A DNA stretch of 17,185 nt from JBDUCV01 sp040003255 (GCA_040003255.1 JBDUCV010000051.1:1-17185), one strand, 5' to 3'. Numbered from the stretch's first letter, positions 7,246 to 14,559 are shown. The notes: generated by a model from the letters alone, not told the origin. Numbers and translations are program-made.

Positions 7246-7670
7246 CGGGGCCGGCCACCTATCGCGGTCAACGACTCGGCCTGCCGTCCGAAGGTCGCGG
7301 CTCCATCGCGTCCGCGGGTGCTCGAGCGGGTGCATTCCTGGTCGACTGCGTCGCCTCCGCTCTGGTTGCCGGCGGCTTCGTCATGATCTTCGGGGACCAC
7401 ACCGATACCGCGTCGCGATTCCCGGGCACCTGGAGCCTGATCCCGTTCGCCGTCGACTACATCGTCGGGCTCCTCGTCGCCGGGCGGACGGTAGGCATGT
7501 ATCTCGTCGGCCTGCGGGTGATCAGGGTCGACCGCGACGCGGCGATCACCCCGCTTCCGGCGATCGTCCGGACGGTGCTTCTCGGGCTGCTGATTCCCGC
7601 GATGATCTGGGATCGCGACGCGCGCGGGCTCCACGACCGGTTTACCGACACCGCCGTCGTCCGGGCCTGA
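7242..7670 (+). CDS. RDD family membrane protein (Rv2219A-like)
   Basis: This is a 142-residue integral membrane protein. The RDD signature begins with GARAGAFLVDCV in the first helix, where the usual Arg-Asp pair appears as Arg and Asp nine residues apart. The protein closes with RGLHDRFTDTAVV, the typical RDD ending. About three transmembrane segments are visible (roughly 25-48, 65-88 and 108-124). RDD proteins are widespread; some are implicated in ion or solute transport, but most have no known role. The GTG start overlaps the DUF4191 stop (GTGA). Synteny matches Rv2219A just before glnA1. Confidence 0.85.
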   Translation: MTGPATYRGQRLGLPSEGRGSIASAGARAGAFLVDCVASALVAGGFVMIFGDHTDTASRFPGTWSLIPFAVDYIVGLLVAGRTVGMYLVGLRVIRVDRDAAITPLPAIVRTVLLGLLIPAMIWDRDARGLHDRFTDTAVVRA

Positions 7671-7784
7671 TTCGGCTGCTGCCCGCGAGCGCTGCTGCCA
7701 GGCAGCGGGATTGGTTTCAATTCGTTACGGTCCGGCGCCCGGTTCGGGACTGTAATGGTCGAAACCAGCGGTGTGGAGGTGACC

Positions 7785-8042
7785 ATGCTCGTGGCCTTGT
7801 TGGCGACGCTGGCGCTCGCCGCCGGCGCATTCTGCTGGGCTACAGGTGTGCGACCTCGCCGAGACGACCCGTCCACCATGTACGTCACCACCTGGCCCGG
7901 TGTCGAACTCGAGCAGCCTTATGGCGCCTGGGACGCAGAGGCCTACGACGCGGGAACTGGCCGCGATCGGACGATTCCTGCCATTGTCGGAGCCTCAATA
8001 CTCCAATCGGCTACCTGGCCGGGAATACGCCGGACGAGGTAG
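7785..8042 (+). CDS. Putative small single-pass membrane protein of unknown function
   Basis: This is an 85-residue frame beginning at ATG 7785, preceded by GGAGGTG (7775-7781), one of the best Shine-Dalgarno sequences in the window. Residues 1-19 form a hydrophobic helix (MLVALLATLALAAGAF then CW). A short charged, Trp/Tyr-containing region follows with no domain I recognise. The N terminus could be a membrane anchor or an uncleaved signal. Codon choice is less GC3-biased towards the end. An upstream in-frame ATG at 7755 lacks a ribosome binding site. The gene sits alone between the RDD and glnA genes. I give it moderate confidence because support rests on the ribosome binding site and the hydrophobic N terminus only. 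Confidence 0.5.
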   Translation: MLVALLATLALAAGAFCWATGVRPRRDDPSTMYVTTWPGVELEQPYGAWDAEAYDAGTGRDRTIPAIVGASILQSATWPGIRRTR

Positions 8043-8089
8043 CTCGTAGTCGCGAGGATGCGCGGAATCGGAGCCGCGCCCGTCCCCGC

Positions 8090-8127
8090 GTAACGTCTGC
8101 GAAACAACCAGGACACCGACCAGCAAC
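8090..8127 (+). promoter_or_regulatory. GlnR-type operator upstream of glnA
   Basis: Four pentamers are spaced by exactly 6 nt: GTAAC (8090-8094), GAAAC (8101-8105), GACAC (8112-8116), GCAAC (8123-8127). This is the actinobacterial GlnR pattern gTnAC-n6-GaAAC repeated twice at an 11-bp period. The first pair is a full match and the second differs by one base in each half. It lies 48-85 bp before ATG 8175, just upstream of a candidate -10 box, a suitable place for nitrogen-dependent activation of glutamine synthetase. Confidence 0.75.
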
Positions 8128-8137
8128 CCCTCGTTCA

Positions 8138-8143
8138 TAGCGT
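8138..8143 (+). promoter_or_regulatory. Candidate glnA -10 box (TAGCGT)
   Basis: TAGCGT fits TANNNT and starts 10 bp after the last GlnR pentamer. Transcription would begin near 8150, giving a leader of about 25 nt that contains GGAGG (8166-8170) before ATG 8175. No clear -35 is seen, as expected for an activator-dependent promoter. Confidence 0.4.
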
Positions 8144-8174
8144 GCCAGTCACCCACATCGCACCCGGAGGACGG

Positions 8175-9599
8175 ATGTTCACCAGCTCTGAGGATGTCCT
8201 TGCATTTCTCAAGGACAACGACGTCCAGTACGTCGACGTTCGCTTCTGCGACCTGCCCGGGATCATGCAGCACTTCACCGTGCCCGCCACCTCCTTCACC
8301 GAGTCTTTCTTCTCCGACGGAGTGGCGTTCGACGGGTCGTCGATTCGCGGATTCCAGCAGATCCACGAATCCGACATGCTGCTGCTGCCCGACGCCAGCT
8401 CAGCCATCGTCGACCCGTTCCGGAAACAGAAGACGCTGAACATCAATTTCTTCATCCACGATCCGTTGACCCGCGAGGCGTACAGCCGCGATCCGCGCAA
8501 CGTCGCCAAGAAGGCCGAGGACTACCTGAAGTCCTCGGGCATCGCGGACGCCGCCTACTTCGGTCCAGAGGCCGAGTTCTACATCTTCGACTCGGTGCGC
8601 TTCGACACGAACGCCCACGAGAGCTACTACCACGTCGACTCCGAGTCCGGTGCCTGGAACAGCGGCCGGGAAGAAGACGGCGGCAACCTTGGCTACAAGG
8701 TGCGGCACAAGGGCGGCTACTTCCCAGTGGCTCCGTATGACCACTACGGCGACCTGCGTGACGCGATGTCGACGGCCCTCGGCAACGCCGGCTTCGAAGT
8801 AGAACGCGCGCACCACGAGGTCGGCACCGCCGGTCAGGCCGAGATCAACTACAAGTTCAACACCCTGCTTGCCGCGGCCGACCAGGTGATGTTGTTCAAG
8901 TACATCGTCAAGAACGTCGCGTGGCAGCACGGCAAGACAGTCACCTTCATGCCCAAGCCGCTGTTCCAGGACAACGGGTCGGGCATGCACACCCACCAAT
9001 CGTTGTGGCTCGGTGGCGAACCGCTGTTCTACGACGAGGTCGGGTACGCCGGGCTGTCAGACACCGCCCGGTACTACATCGGCGGACTGCTGGCCCACGC
9101 GCCGTCCTTGCTGGCGTTCACCAACCCGACGACGAACTCCTACCACCGACTGGTCCCCGGCTACGAGGCGCCGATCAACCTCGTCTACTCCCAGCGCAAC
9201 CGCTCGGCATGCTGCCGGATCCCGATCACCGGCAATAACCCGAAGGCCAAGCGGGTCGAGTTCCGAGTGCCCGACCCCTCGTGCAACCCCTACCTCGCGT
9301 TCTCCGCCATGCTGCTCGCTGGCCTGGATGGCATCCGCAACAAGATCGAACCGCCGACGCCGATCGACAAGGACCTCTACGAACTGCCGCCAGACGAGGC
9401 CAAGTCCGTCGCCCAGGTGCCGGCGTCGCTGGATGCAGTACTCGATGCGCTAGAGACCGATCACGAGTACCTGCTCGAAGGTGGCGTCTTCACGCCGGAC
9501 CTGATCGAGACCTGGCTGGACTACAAGCGGCTCAACGAAGTTGACGCGATCCGACTGCGACCACATCCCCACGAGTTCGCGCTCTATTACGACATCTAG
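8175..9599 (+). CDS. glnA: Glutamine synthetase type I (GSI-beta)
   Basis: GlnA makes glutamine from glutamate, ammonia and ATP in the cytoplasm, the main route of ammonia assimilation. The 474 residues (M. tuberculosis GlnA1 has 478) show the N-terminal beta-grasp domain with YVDVRFCDLPGIMQHF. Catalytic-domain motifs are VAFDGSSIRGF, GPEAEFYIF and NGSGMHTHQSLW, plus the ATP/glutamate-binding stretch NRSACCRIPITG. The adenylylation loop KDLYELPPDE carries Tyr402, so control by GlnE is expected. ATG 8175 was chosen because GGAGG lies 4 nt upstream and the family begins near there; GTG 8142, eleven codons earlier, overlaps the promoter. A second cysteine in NRSACC and PSC before NPYLAF differ slightly from the mycobacterial sequence as I recall it. 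Confidence 0.97.
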   Translation: MFTSSEDVLAFLKDNDVQYVDVRFCDLPGIMQHFTVPATSFTESFFSDGVAFDGSSIRGFQQIHESDMLLLPDASSAIVDPFRKQKTLNINFFIHDPLTREAYSRDPRNVAKKAEDYLKSSGIADAAYFGPEAEFYIFDSVRFDTNAHESYYHVDSESGAWNSGREEDGGNLGYKVRHKGGYFPVAPYDHYGDLRDAMSTALGNAGFEVERAHHEVGTAGQAEINYKFNTLLAAADQVMLFKYIVKNVAWQHGKTVTFMPKPLFQDNGSGMHTHQSLWLGGEPLFYDEVGYAGLSDTARYYIGGLLAHAPSLLAFTNPTTNSYHRLVPGYEAPINLVYSQRNRSACCRIPITGNNPKAKRVEFRVPDPSCNPYLAFSAMLLAGLDGIRNKIEPPTPIDKDLYELPPDEAKSVAQVPASLDAVLDALETDHEYLLEGGVFTPDLIETWLDYKRLNEVDAIRLRPHPHEFALYYDI

Positions 9600-9826
9600 C
9601 TCGGCACAGCAAGGCGCCACCGTTATCGGCCCGCGCTGCTCGCGCCCCCGCGTCGGATCTACATTCACCCAGACAACCGAGCCGCGGCTCAGCGCCGGAC
9701 TCACCGATCACGTCCGTCGCTTGCCAAGCGACCCCACTGCTCGGTTTCCAGGAGACATTCCGAGTCGGGTACCGCCCGGTAGACCCTGCACAAGGGGCAA
9801 TGCAACAGTTGCGGCAAACTGGGTCA
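9600..9826 (+). other. Intergenic region between glnA and the SDR gene, with two short palindromes
   Basis: No gene is evident in these 227 bp. They hold a perfect 12-bp palindrome (GAGCCGCGGCTC, 9679-9690) and an 11-bp one (GCAACAGTTGC, 9802-9812) placed 14 bp before the preferred SDR start. Either could be a repressor site. I see no hairpin with a U tract that would end glnA transcription, and no clear -10 box for the SDR gene. Confidence 0.35.
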
Positions 9827-10849
9827 ATGGCTGACAAGCAAACCGTCGTGGTCACCGGCGCCAGCGGCGGGATCGGTCGGGCAACCGCCCGGGCCTTCGC
9901 CTCCCGCGGCGCCTCAGTGGCGTTGCTGGCCCGTGGCGACACCGGCTTACGAGCCGCAGCCGGTGAGGTCGAGCAGGCGGGCGGCACCGCGTTGAGCATT
10001 GCCCTCGATGTCGCTGACTCAGCGGCGGTGTTCGCCGCCGCGGCACGAATCGAAGACGAGCTCGGCCCCATTGACACTTGGGTCAACGTCGCGTTCACCT
10101 CCGTCTTCGCACCATTCGAGCAGATCGAGCCGGAGGAATTCCGGCGCGTCACCGAGGTGAGCTACCTGGGTTACGTGTATTCGACGATGGCGGCGCTGAA
10201 GTACATGCGGCCGCGCGACCGCGGCACGATCGTTCAGGTCGGTTCGGCGCTCGCCTACCGGGGCATCCCCTTGCAGAGTGCGTACTGCGGCGCAAAGCAC
10301 GCCATCAAGGGATTTCACGAATCCCTGCGCTGCGAGCTGTTGCACGACGGCAGCAAGGTGCGCGTCACGATGGTGCAGATGCCCGCGGTCAACACGCCGC
10401 AGTTCTCCTGGGTCTTGTCCCGGCTCCCCCGCCACGCGCAGCCAGTGCCGCCGATCTACCAGCCGGAATTGGCGGCGGGGGCGATCCTCTACGCCGCCGA
10501 TCATCCCCGCCGGCGCGAGTACTGGGTCGGATCCAGCACCGTGGCGACACTGCTGGCCAATGCGGTCGTGCCCGGATTGTTGGATCGCTATCTCGCCAAA
10601 ACCGGCTTCTCCTCGCAACAGACCGACAAACCCCGTGATCCGGCAGCGCCCGTCAACTTGTGGCAGCCGGCCGATGGCGTCGAAGGCAGAGACTTCGGCG
10701 CACACGGCGTGTTCGATGCCACCTCGCACAAGAACGACCCGCAAGTGTGGGCGTCGCAGCACCACGGCACGGTGGCCGCCGCGTTCGCGTCGGCCGCCGG
10801 GGTGGCGCTGGCATTCCGGCAGCGACGGCGACAGCGACGCGTGACTTGA
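9827..10849 (+). CDS. Short-chain dehydrogenase/reductase family oxidoreductase
   Basis: This is a 340-residue protein with a classical SDR fold in its first 250 residues. The cofactor motif TGASGGIG (10-17) points to NAD(P)(H) use. The catalytic residues are Ser140 (VGSALAY) and the YxxxK pair Tyr153 and Lys157 (YCGAK). The usual NNAG motif reads NVAFTSVF. The C-terminal extension of about 90 residues ends in an Ala-rich, weakly hydrophobic segment and a strongly basic tail (RQRRRQRR), which may associate with the membrane. The substrate is unknown. ATG 9827 gives the normal SDR N terminus; ATG 9800 is in frame with AAGGGG two bases before it. The cobalamin riboswitch begins directly after its stop, so it is probably a separate transcription unit. 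Confidence 0.88.
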   Translation: MADKQTVVVTGASGGIGRATARAFASRGASVALLARGDTGLRAAAGEVEQAGGTALSIALDVADSAAVFAAAARIEDELGPIDTWVNVAFTSVFAPFEQIEPEEFRRVTEVSYLGYVYSTMAALKYMRPRDRGTIVQVGSALAYRGIPLQSAYCGAKHAIKGFHESLRCELLHDGSKVRVTMVQMPAVNTPQFSWVLSRLPRHAQPVPPIYQPELAAGAILYAADHPRRREYWVGSSTVATLLANAVVPGLLDRYLAKTGFSSQQTDKPRDPAAPVNLWQPADGVEGRDFGAHGVFDATSHKNDPQVWASQHHGTVAAAFASAAGVALAFRQRRRQRRVT

Positions 10850-10869
10850 CGGATCGGCTACTGAGTGGT

Positions 10870-10975
10870 CGGATGCTGATCGCACCAAACGGCGTGTACA
10901 GGGGAAGCCGGTCCGAAACCGGCACTGACCCGCAACCGTGGGTTCCCGTAAGGGAACGAGTCGGAACACCTGCAC
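10870..10975 (+). promoter_or_regulatory. Cobalamin riboswitch aptamer
   Basis: The conserved core is plain: AGGGGAAGCCGGTCC (from 10900), GAAACCGGCACTGACCCGC (to about 10933), the hairpin GTTCCC-GTAA-GGGAAC (10942-10957), and the 3' B12-box GAGTCGGAACACCTGC (10958-10973). These match the Rfam cobalamin riboswitch consensus from memory. The 5' boundary is approximate. Binding of a cobalamin should lower expression of the downstream genes. A possible promoter, TTGACG (10846-10851) with TCGGAT 17 bp later, overlaps the SDR stop. The downstream genes encode an ECF transporter and two secreted proteins, which fits vitamin B12 uptake. Confidence 0.92.
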
Positions 10976-11029
10976 CCGCCGCACCTCGAACACACGCCGT
11001 CGTGGTCTACGGCGCGGGGTCGCATCGAG

Positions 11030-11091
11030 TGCCTGCCGCGCGAGCGGTGCGCGTTCGCGTGGCTTCGCGACGCACACGCTTGCGAAAGGCA
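11030..11091 (+). promoter_or_regulatory. Putative riboswitch expression platform that can mask the ribosome binding site
   Basis: TGCCTGCCGC (11030-11039) can pair with GCGAAAGGCA (11082-11091), which contains the AAAGG ribosome binding site (11085-11089), at 8 of 10 positions. Between them lies a strong hairpin: GTGCG (11047-11051) with CGCAC (11071-11075), and inside it TCGCG with CGCGA around a TGGCTT loop. This suggests translational rather than transcriptional control; no U tract follows. Confidence 0.4.
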
Positions 11092-11096
11092 ACTCC

Positions 11097-12632
11097 GTGC
11101 GCGCTCGAATCACTCTCCTGGTCGCAGTGGCGACAATCACAGCTTTGCTGCCGTCCGCCACCGCAACCGCGACGCCAGCGGCCGTCACCCAAGATCCCGT
11201 TCAGGCCGCAGCCGGCTGGCTCACGACCCAGTTCGCTGATCCCTCCCACCTGCCGGCCCCAGACGGCGACCACTTCGATGCGAAGTACGGGTCCAGCTAC
11301 TTCGCCGACTACGGGGTCAACGCCGATGCGATCTTCGGTCTCGCTGCCGCCCACGCCGGCAAGAGCAAGATCGCCGTCGCACTGAACTACCTCGAATCAA
11401 ACCTCGACGGGTACGCGGACCTGAGCAAGTCCCAGGGCGGTCCCTATGACGGCGCAATCGGAAAGGTGGCGCTCGCTGCGATCGTCGCAGGAGCGGACCC
11501 AACCTCGTTCGGTGGCCACAACCTGCTCGAAGCCCTGAAGGCCGACGAGTGCACCGCTGCGACCGCGACCGAGCAACCGTGCGCTGCCGCAGGCGCACCG
11601 CGAAACATCTACTCAAGCGTGTCCGCCGCCTTGGTTGTGCTGGCCGAGGCTCGCGCGGCAATGTCCCACCGCCCCTCGGCAGCCCTACTCGCCTACTTCC
11701 TGTCGCTGCAATGCGCCGATGGCGGCTTCACCGTACTGGTCACTGCCTGCGGCACCGGGCCGTCTGACCTTGACGCCACCGCGTACGCGATCGACGCCTT
11801 GACTGCGGTTGGCGGGCACAACCAGGAGCTGACCGGAGCGGTCAGCTGGCTCTCGTCACAACGCAAAGCTGGCGGCTATTGGGTCAGCCAGGGCACAGCA
11901 AACACCAACACCACGGGTTTGGCTGCCGCCGCGTTGGCGCCGCACGGCGTGGACGTCGCCGAGACTCGCGGGTGGCTGCGATCCCAGCAGGTGCCCGCCG
12001 GCCACCCCGGCGCAGCTGCGCTCGCGTTCGCCGGATCATTCACCGCCACAACGCTCTCGGCCGTTTCCCCGTCGGTGCGCGCGACGGCACAGGGTCTGAC
12101 TGGTCTCGTCGACGGCGGCTCCCTTGCGAAGGTCTCCGCCACCGGTGCGGCGACGGGCGTTTCGATGTTTGCTCCGTCGTCCCGCCTCACTGCGGGGACG
12201 GTGGGGGCTGGCGGCAAGCTGACCGTCACCGGGTACGGATTCGCCGCCGGAGAGCTTGTCGACGTCGTGCTGCACTCGAGTCCGACCACGGTGGGCGGCG
12301 CGACCGTAGCGCCGGACGGAGGTGCCACGCTCACGTTCAACCTCCCAAGGTCCGCCAGTGCCGGTGCGCACACGGTCGAGATGATCGGCCGCTCGTCCGG
12401 CCTCAGTGCATCCAGTGCCGTAACGATCACCGCCCCATCAGCGCTGCGCACACCGACCAGCGCCGGCGCGCCACCAGCGGGCTCCGCGCCCACGTCAAGC
12501 ATCGCGAGCCGGCCGCAACTCGCGGCAACCGGTCGGGATGACCGGATGGTGCTCACCCTCGGTCTGCTCGGTCTGGCTGCGGTGGTGGCGGGCTCGGCGC
12601 TCGTGGCGATCGGCCGGTGGAGCACCTCGTGA
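11097..12632 (+). CDS. Secreted alpha/alpha-toroid (prenyltransferase/terpene-cyclase-like repeat) protein with C-terminal LAATG sorting-type signal
   Basis: This is a 511-residue surface protein under cobalamin riboswitch control. A signal peptide covers about residues 1-29. Repeats of the alpha/alpha-toroid superfamily follow (about 35-340), with units such as AAGWLTTQF, NADAIFGLAAAH, LLAYFLSLQCADGGF, DATAYAIDALTAVGG and AVSWLSSQRKAGGYW. An Ig-like beta domain lies at about 370-450 (GYGFAAGELVDVVLHSS). The C terminus has LAATG (475-479), a hydrophobic helix (about 484-506) and a short tail RWSTS. LAxTG is the motif used by class E sortases of actinobacteria. The transcobalamin/intrinsic factor alpha domain has the same toroid fold, so I infer cobalamin binding; catalytic prenyltransferase function is unlikely in a secreted protein here. 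GTG 11097 was chosen for AAAGG 7 nt upstream and the signal peptide. Confidence 0.82.
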   Translation: MRARITLLVAVATITALLPSATATATPAAVTQDPVQAAAGWLTTQFADPSHLPAPDGDHFDAKYGSSYFADYGVNADAIFGLAAAHAGKSKIAVALNYLESNLDGYADLSKSQGGPYDGAIGKVALAAIVAGADPTSFGGHNLLEALKADECTAATATEQPCAAAGAPRNIYSSVSAALVVLAEARAAMSHRPSAALLAYFLSLQCADGGFTVLVTACGTGPSDLDATAYAIDALTAVGGHNQELTGAVSWLSSQRKAGGYWVSQGTANTNTTGLAAAALAPHGVDVAETRGWLRSQQVPAGHPGAAALAFAGSFTATTLSAVSPSVRATAQGLTGLVDGGSLAKVSATGAATGVSMFAPSSRLTAGTVGAGGKLTVTGYGFAAGELVDVVLHSSPTTVGGATVAPDGGATLTFNLPRSASAGAHTVEMIGRSSGLSASSAVTITAPSALRTPTSAGAPPAGSAPTSSIASRPQLAATGRDDRMVLTLGLLGLAAVVAGSALVAIGRWSTS

Positions 12633-13456
12633 TTCGGGTCGCCACCCGGGCAGCCTGCCGGGTGGCGATCGTCGCTGGTGCGGTTGGCTGGGTCGCCCAG
12701 CTCGCACCCGTTCCAGCAGCTGAGGCGGCTGCCGTTGCGTCGCAAGTCGGCGTCGTGATCGTCGGACAGGGCACGTACTGCGTGCCGTGGCATTCGGGAA
12801 TCACCGGAGATGAGGCGCTCAACGACGTCGCGTCGGTCCAATACCGACGCGACGGCATCATCGTCGCGATCAACGGTGTTCCGGCATCCGCCACGGCCGA
12901 CAGCACGCATTACTGGTCGTACTGGCACAACACCGGGGCCGGGTGGGCGTACAGCAACCTAGGCGCCGGAGCCTCGATCCTGGATCCAGGCACCGTCGAC
13001 GGATGGTCCTACGTCAACGGGTCGACGAGCGCCACTCCACCGCCCCAAACGTCGTACTCGCAAATCTGTCCGGAAGCGCCTGTGCCTTCGCCATCACAAC
13101 AGCCCGCGCCGACCACGGCAGCACGGACGACCGTCCAGATAGCTCCGGCACTGCCGCCCAGCACGCCGTCGGCGAGCAGCCCCGCGAGAATTACCGTGAA
13201 TTCGGACTCCTCGACGCCGACTCGCTCGACGAGAAAGGCACCAGCAGTCGCAACGTCAAGCTCAGCGCGCCTGTCGCCGTCGACTTCCTCCGACTCGGGT
13301 ACTACGAGCGGATCGGCGGGGATCGACGCTTCGCCGGCCGCCGTCGTCAGCCCGCCGTCGGCAGGATCCCCGGTGCCGATGTTCCTCGCAGCGGCCATCC
13401 TGCTCGCTGTCGGAGGTGGGGGCGGCCTGGTTGCTTGGCGAAGGCGGCTGCGATGA
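12629..13456 (+). CDS. Secreted DUF4430 (transcobalamin C-terminal-like) membrane-anchored protein
   Basis: This is a 275-residue protein. A signal peptide (about 1-33) is followed by a compact domain of about 100 residues (40-147). It contains DGIIVAINGVPAS and YWSYWHNTGAGWAYSNLGA (starting at residue 95), then DGWSYVNG. This resembles DUF4430, the domain family that includes the beta domain of transcobalamin and intrinsic factor. C51 and C147 bracket the domain and may form a disulfide. A Ser/Thr/Pro-rich stalk of about 100 residues leads to one transmembrane helix (about 250-269) and the tail RRRLR, without a sorting motif. The stalk would hold the domain above the membrane. GTG 12629 is favoured by GGTGGAG (12616-12622) and overlaps the previous stop (GTGA). 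I infer that it pairs with the toroid protein to hold cobalamin. Confidence 0.8.
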   Translation: MIRVATRAACRVAIVAGAVGWVAQLAPVPAAEAAAVASQVGVVIVGQGTYCVPWHSGITGDEALNDVASVQYRRDGIIVAINGVPASATADSTHYWSYWHNTGAGWAYSNLGAGASILDPGTVDGWSYVNGSTSATPPPQTSYSQICPEAPVPSPSQQPAPTTAARTTVQIAPALPPSTPSASSPARITVNSDSSTPTRSTRKAPAVATSSSARLSPSTSSDSGTTSGSAGIDASPAAVVSPPSAGSPVPMFLAAAILLAVGGGGGLVAWRRRLR

Positions 13457-14559
13457 GCCACGCGCGGCTGCCCCGAGCAGTGCACCCCTTGGCGTGGTGG
13501 CTCTGGGCATTGGGCCTGGCGACAGCGGCCAGCCGGACGACGAATCCGTTGCTGCTACTGCTGATCCTCGCGGTGGTGGGCCTGGTTGTGTCGGCGCGCC
13601 GACCGGACGCGCCGTGGGCGCGTGCGCTCAAGTACTACCTCGGCATGGCGCTGGTGGTGATCGCGATCCGGGTGCTGTTCCGGTCAGTGTTCGGTAATGC
13701 GGTAGACCGGTCCGATCATGTGCTCTTCACCCTGCCGCAGGTACCGCTGCCGAGCTGGCTGGCGGGGGTACAACTCGGCGGTTCGGTCACGCTCGAGGGC
13801 ACGCTTGCCGCGGCGTACGACGGGCTGCGACTGGGTGTCTTGCTGTGCTGCATCGGGGGCGCAAACGCCTTGGCCAACCCACGCCGGACGCTGCGATTGC
13901 TGCCGCCCGCCCTGTACGAACTCGGCGTCGCCGTCGTGGTCTCGATCAGTGTGGCCCCGCAGCTGGTCGAGAGCGTTCAGCGGGTGCGCAGAGCGAGACG
14001 GTTAAGGGGCGGAACCGGCAAGAAGCTGCACGCCGTGCGCAGCATTGCTTTGCCCGTCCTGCAGGACGCGCTGGATCGATCGCTGCGGCTAGCTGCCGCA
14101 ATGGATTCGCGCGGCTACGGTCGGCGGTCGGACGCATCGCGGGGGGACAGACGGATGACGGGCGGACTACTGATCGGCGGATTGGCAGGCCTGTGCGTGG
14201 GCCTGTACGGCCTGCTCGACGCCACCGTTCCTCGGCCCCTCGGCTTGCCGGCGCTGCTCGTCGGAGGCGCGTTGTGCTGCGCGGGACTGGCTCTCGGCGG
14301 CCGGCGCGTCCACCGCAGCAGCTACCGGCCCGACCCGTGGCGCGGCGCTGAATGGGTCGTCGCGGGGGCCGGCCTGGTCGCGGCGATCGTCGTGCTCGGT
14401 GCCCCGGGCGTCGACGGTGCGGCGTTCAACCCCTCGCTGCATCCGCTGGCGTACCCCGCCCTTCCGCTGCTGCCGGTGCTCGCCATCTTGCTCGCCGCGA
14501 TTCCCGCCGTCGCGGCGCCGCCACCGATGCGGTCGGCCGCCGTCGCGGTGCCGACGTGA
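13453..14559 (+). CDS. ecfT: ECF transporter transmembrane component (EcfT/CbiQ family)
   Basis: This is a 368-residue membrane protein linking the ATPases to the substrate-binding S component of an energy-coupling factor importer. The N-terminal part has several hydrophobic helices (TNPLLLLLILAVVGLVV and others). The cytoplasmic coupling region holds the two Ala-Arg-Gly-type motifs of the family, here RRARRLRGG and AMDSRGYG. More helices follow, making it longer than the usual 260 or so residues of EcfT, with about 100 extra C-terminal residues that contain two or three further hydrophobic segments. ATG 13453 overlaps the preceding stop by 4 nt (ATGA). The riboswitch and neighbours suggest cobalamin as the cargo rather than cobalt, but the EcfT sequence does not decide this. 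Confidence 0.9.
   Translation: MSHARLPRAVHPLAWWLWALGLATAASRTTNPLLLLLILAVVGLVVSARRPDAPWARALKYYLGMALVVIAIRVLFRSVFGNAVDRSDHVLFTLPQVPLPSWLAGVQLGGSVTLEGTLAAAYDGLRLGVLLCCIGGANALANPRRTLRLLPPALYELGVAVVVSISVAPQLVESVQRVRRARRLRGGTGKKLHAVRSIALPVLQDALDRSLRLAAAMDSRGYGRRSDASRGDRRMTGGLLIGGLAGLCVGLYGLLDATVPRPLGLPALLVGGALCCAGLALGGRRVHRSSYRPDPWRGAEWVVAGAGLVAAIVVLGAPGVDGAAFNPSLHPLAYPALPLLPVLAILLAAIPAVAAPPPMRSAAVAVPT

Noticed and set aside
7694..7706. Hairpin GCTGCC-A-GGCAGC after the RDD gene as a terminator
   Set aside because: The stem is short, the loop is tight and no clear T run follows, so I cannot support a terminator.
10938..11096. N-terminal extension of the toroid protein into the riboswitch
   Set aside because: It would translate the aptamer and place the signal peptide internally; GTG 11097 has its own ribosome binding site.
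10019..11188. Long open minus-strand frame (389 codons) across the SDR gene and riboswitch
   Set aside because: It is antisense to a clear SDR gene and the B12 aptamer, has no domain I recognise, and is typical of spurious frames in high-GC DNA.
11097..12632. Toroid protein as a true prenyltransferase or squalene-hopene cyclase
   Set aside because: It has a signal peptide and cell-surface anchor, is much shorter in its repeat region than hopene cyclases, and lacks a visible DxDD catalytic motif.
12943..13452. N-terminal extension of EcfT through the DUF4430 gene
   Set aside because: It overlaps a well-supported gene in another frame; ATG 13453 gives a normal EcfT start with a 4-nt overlap.
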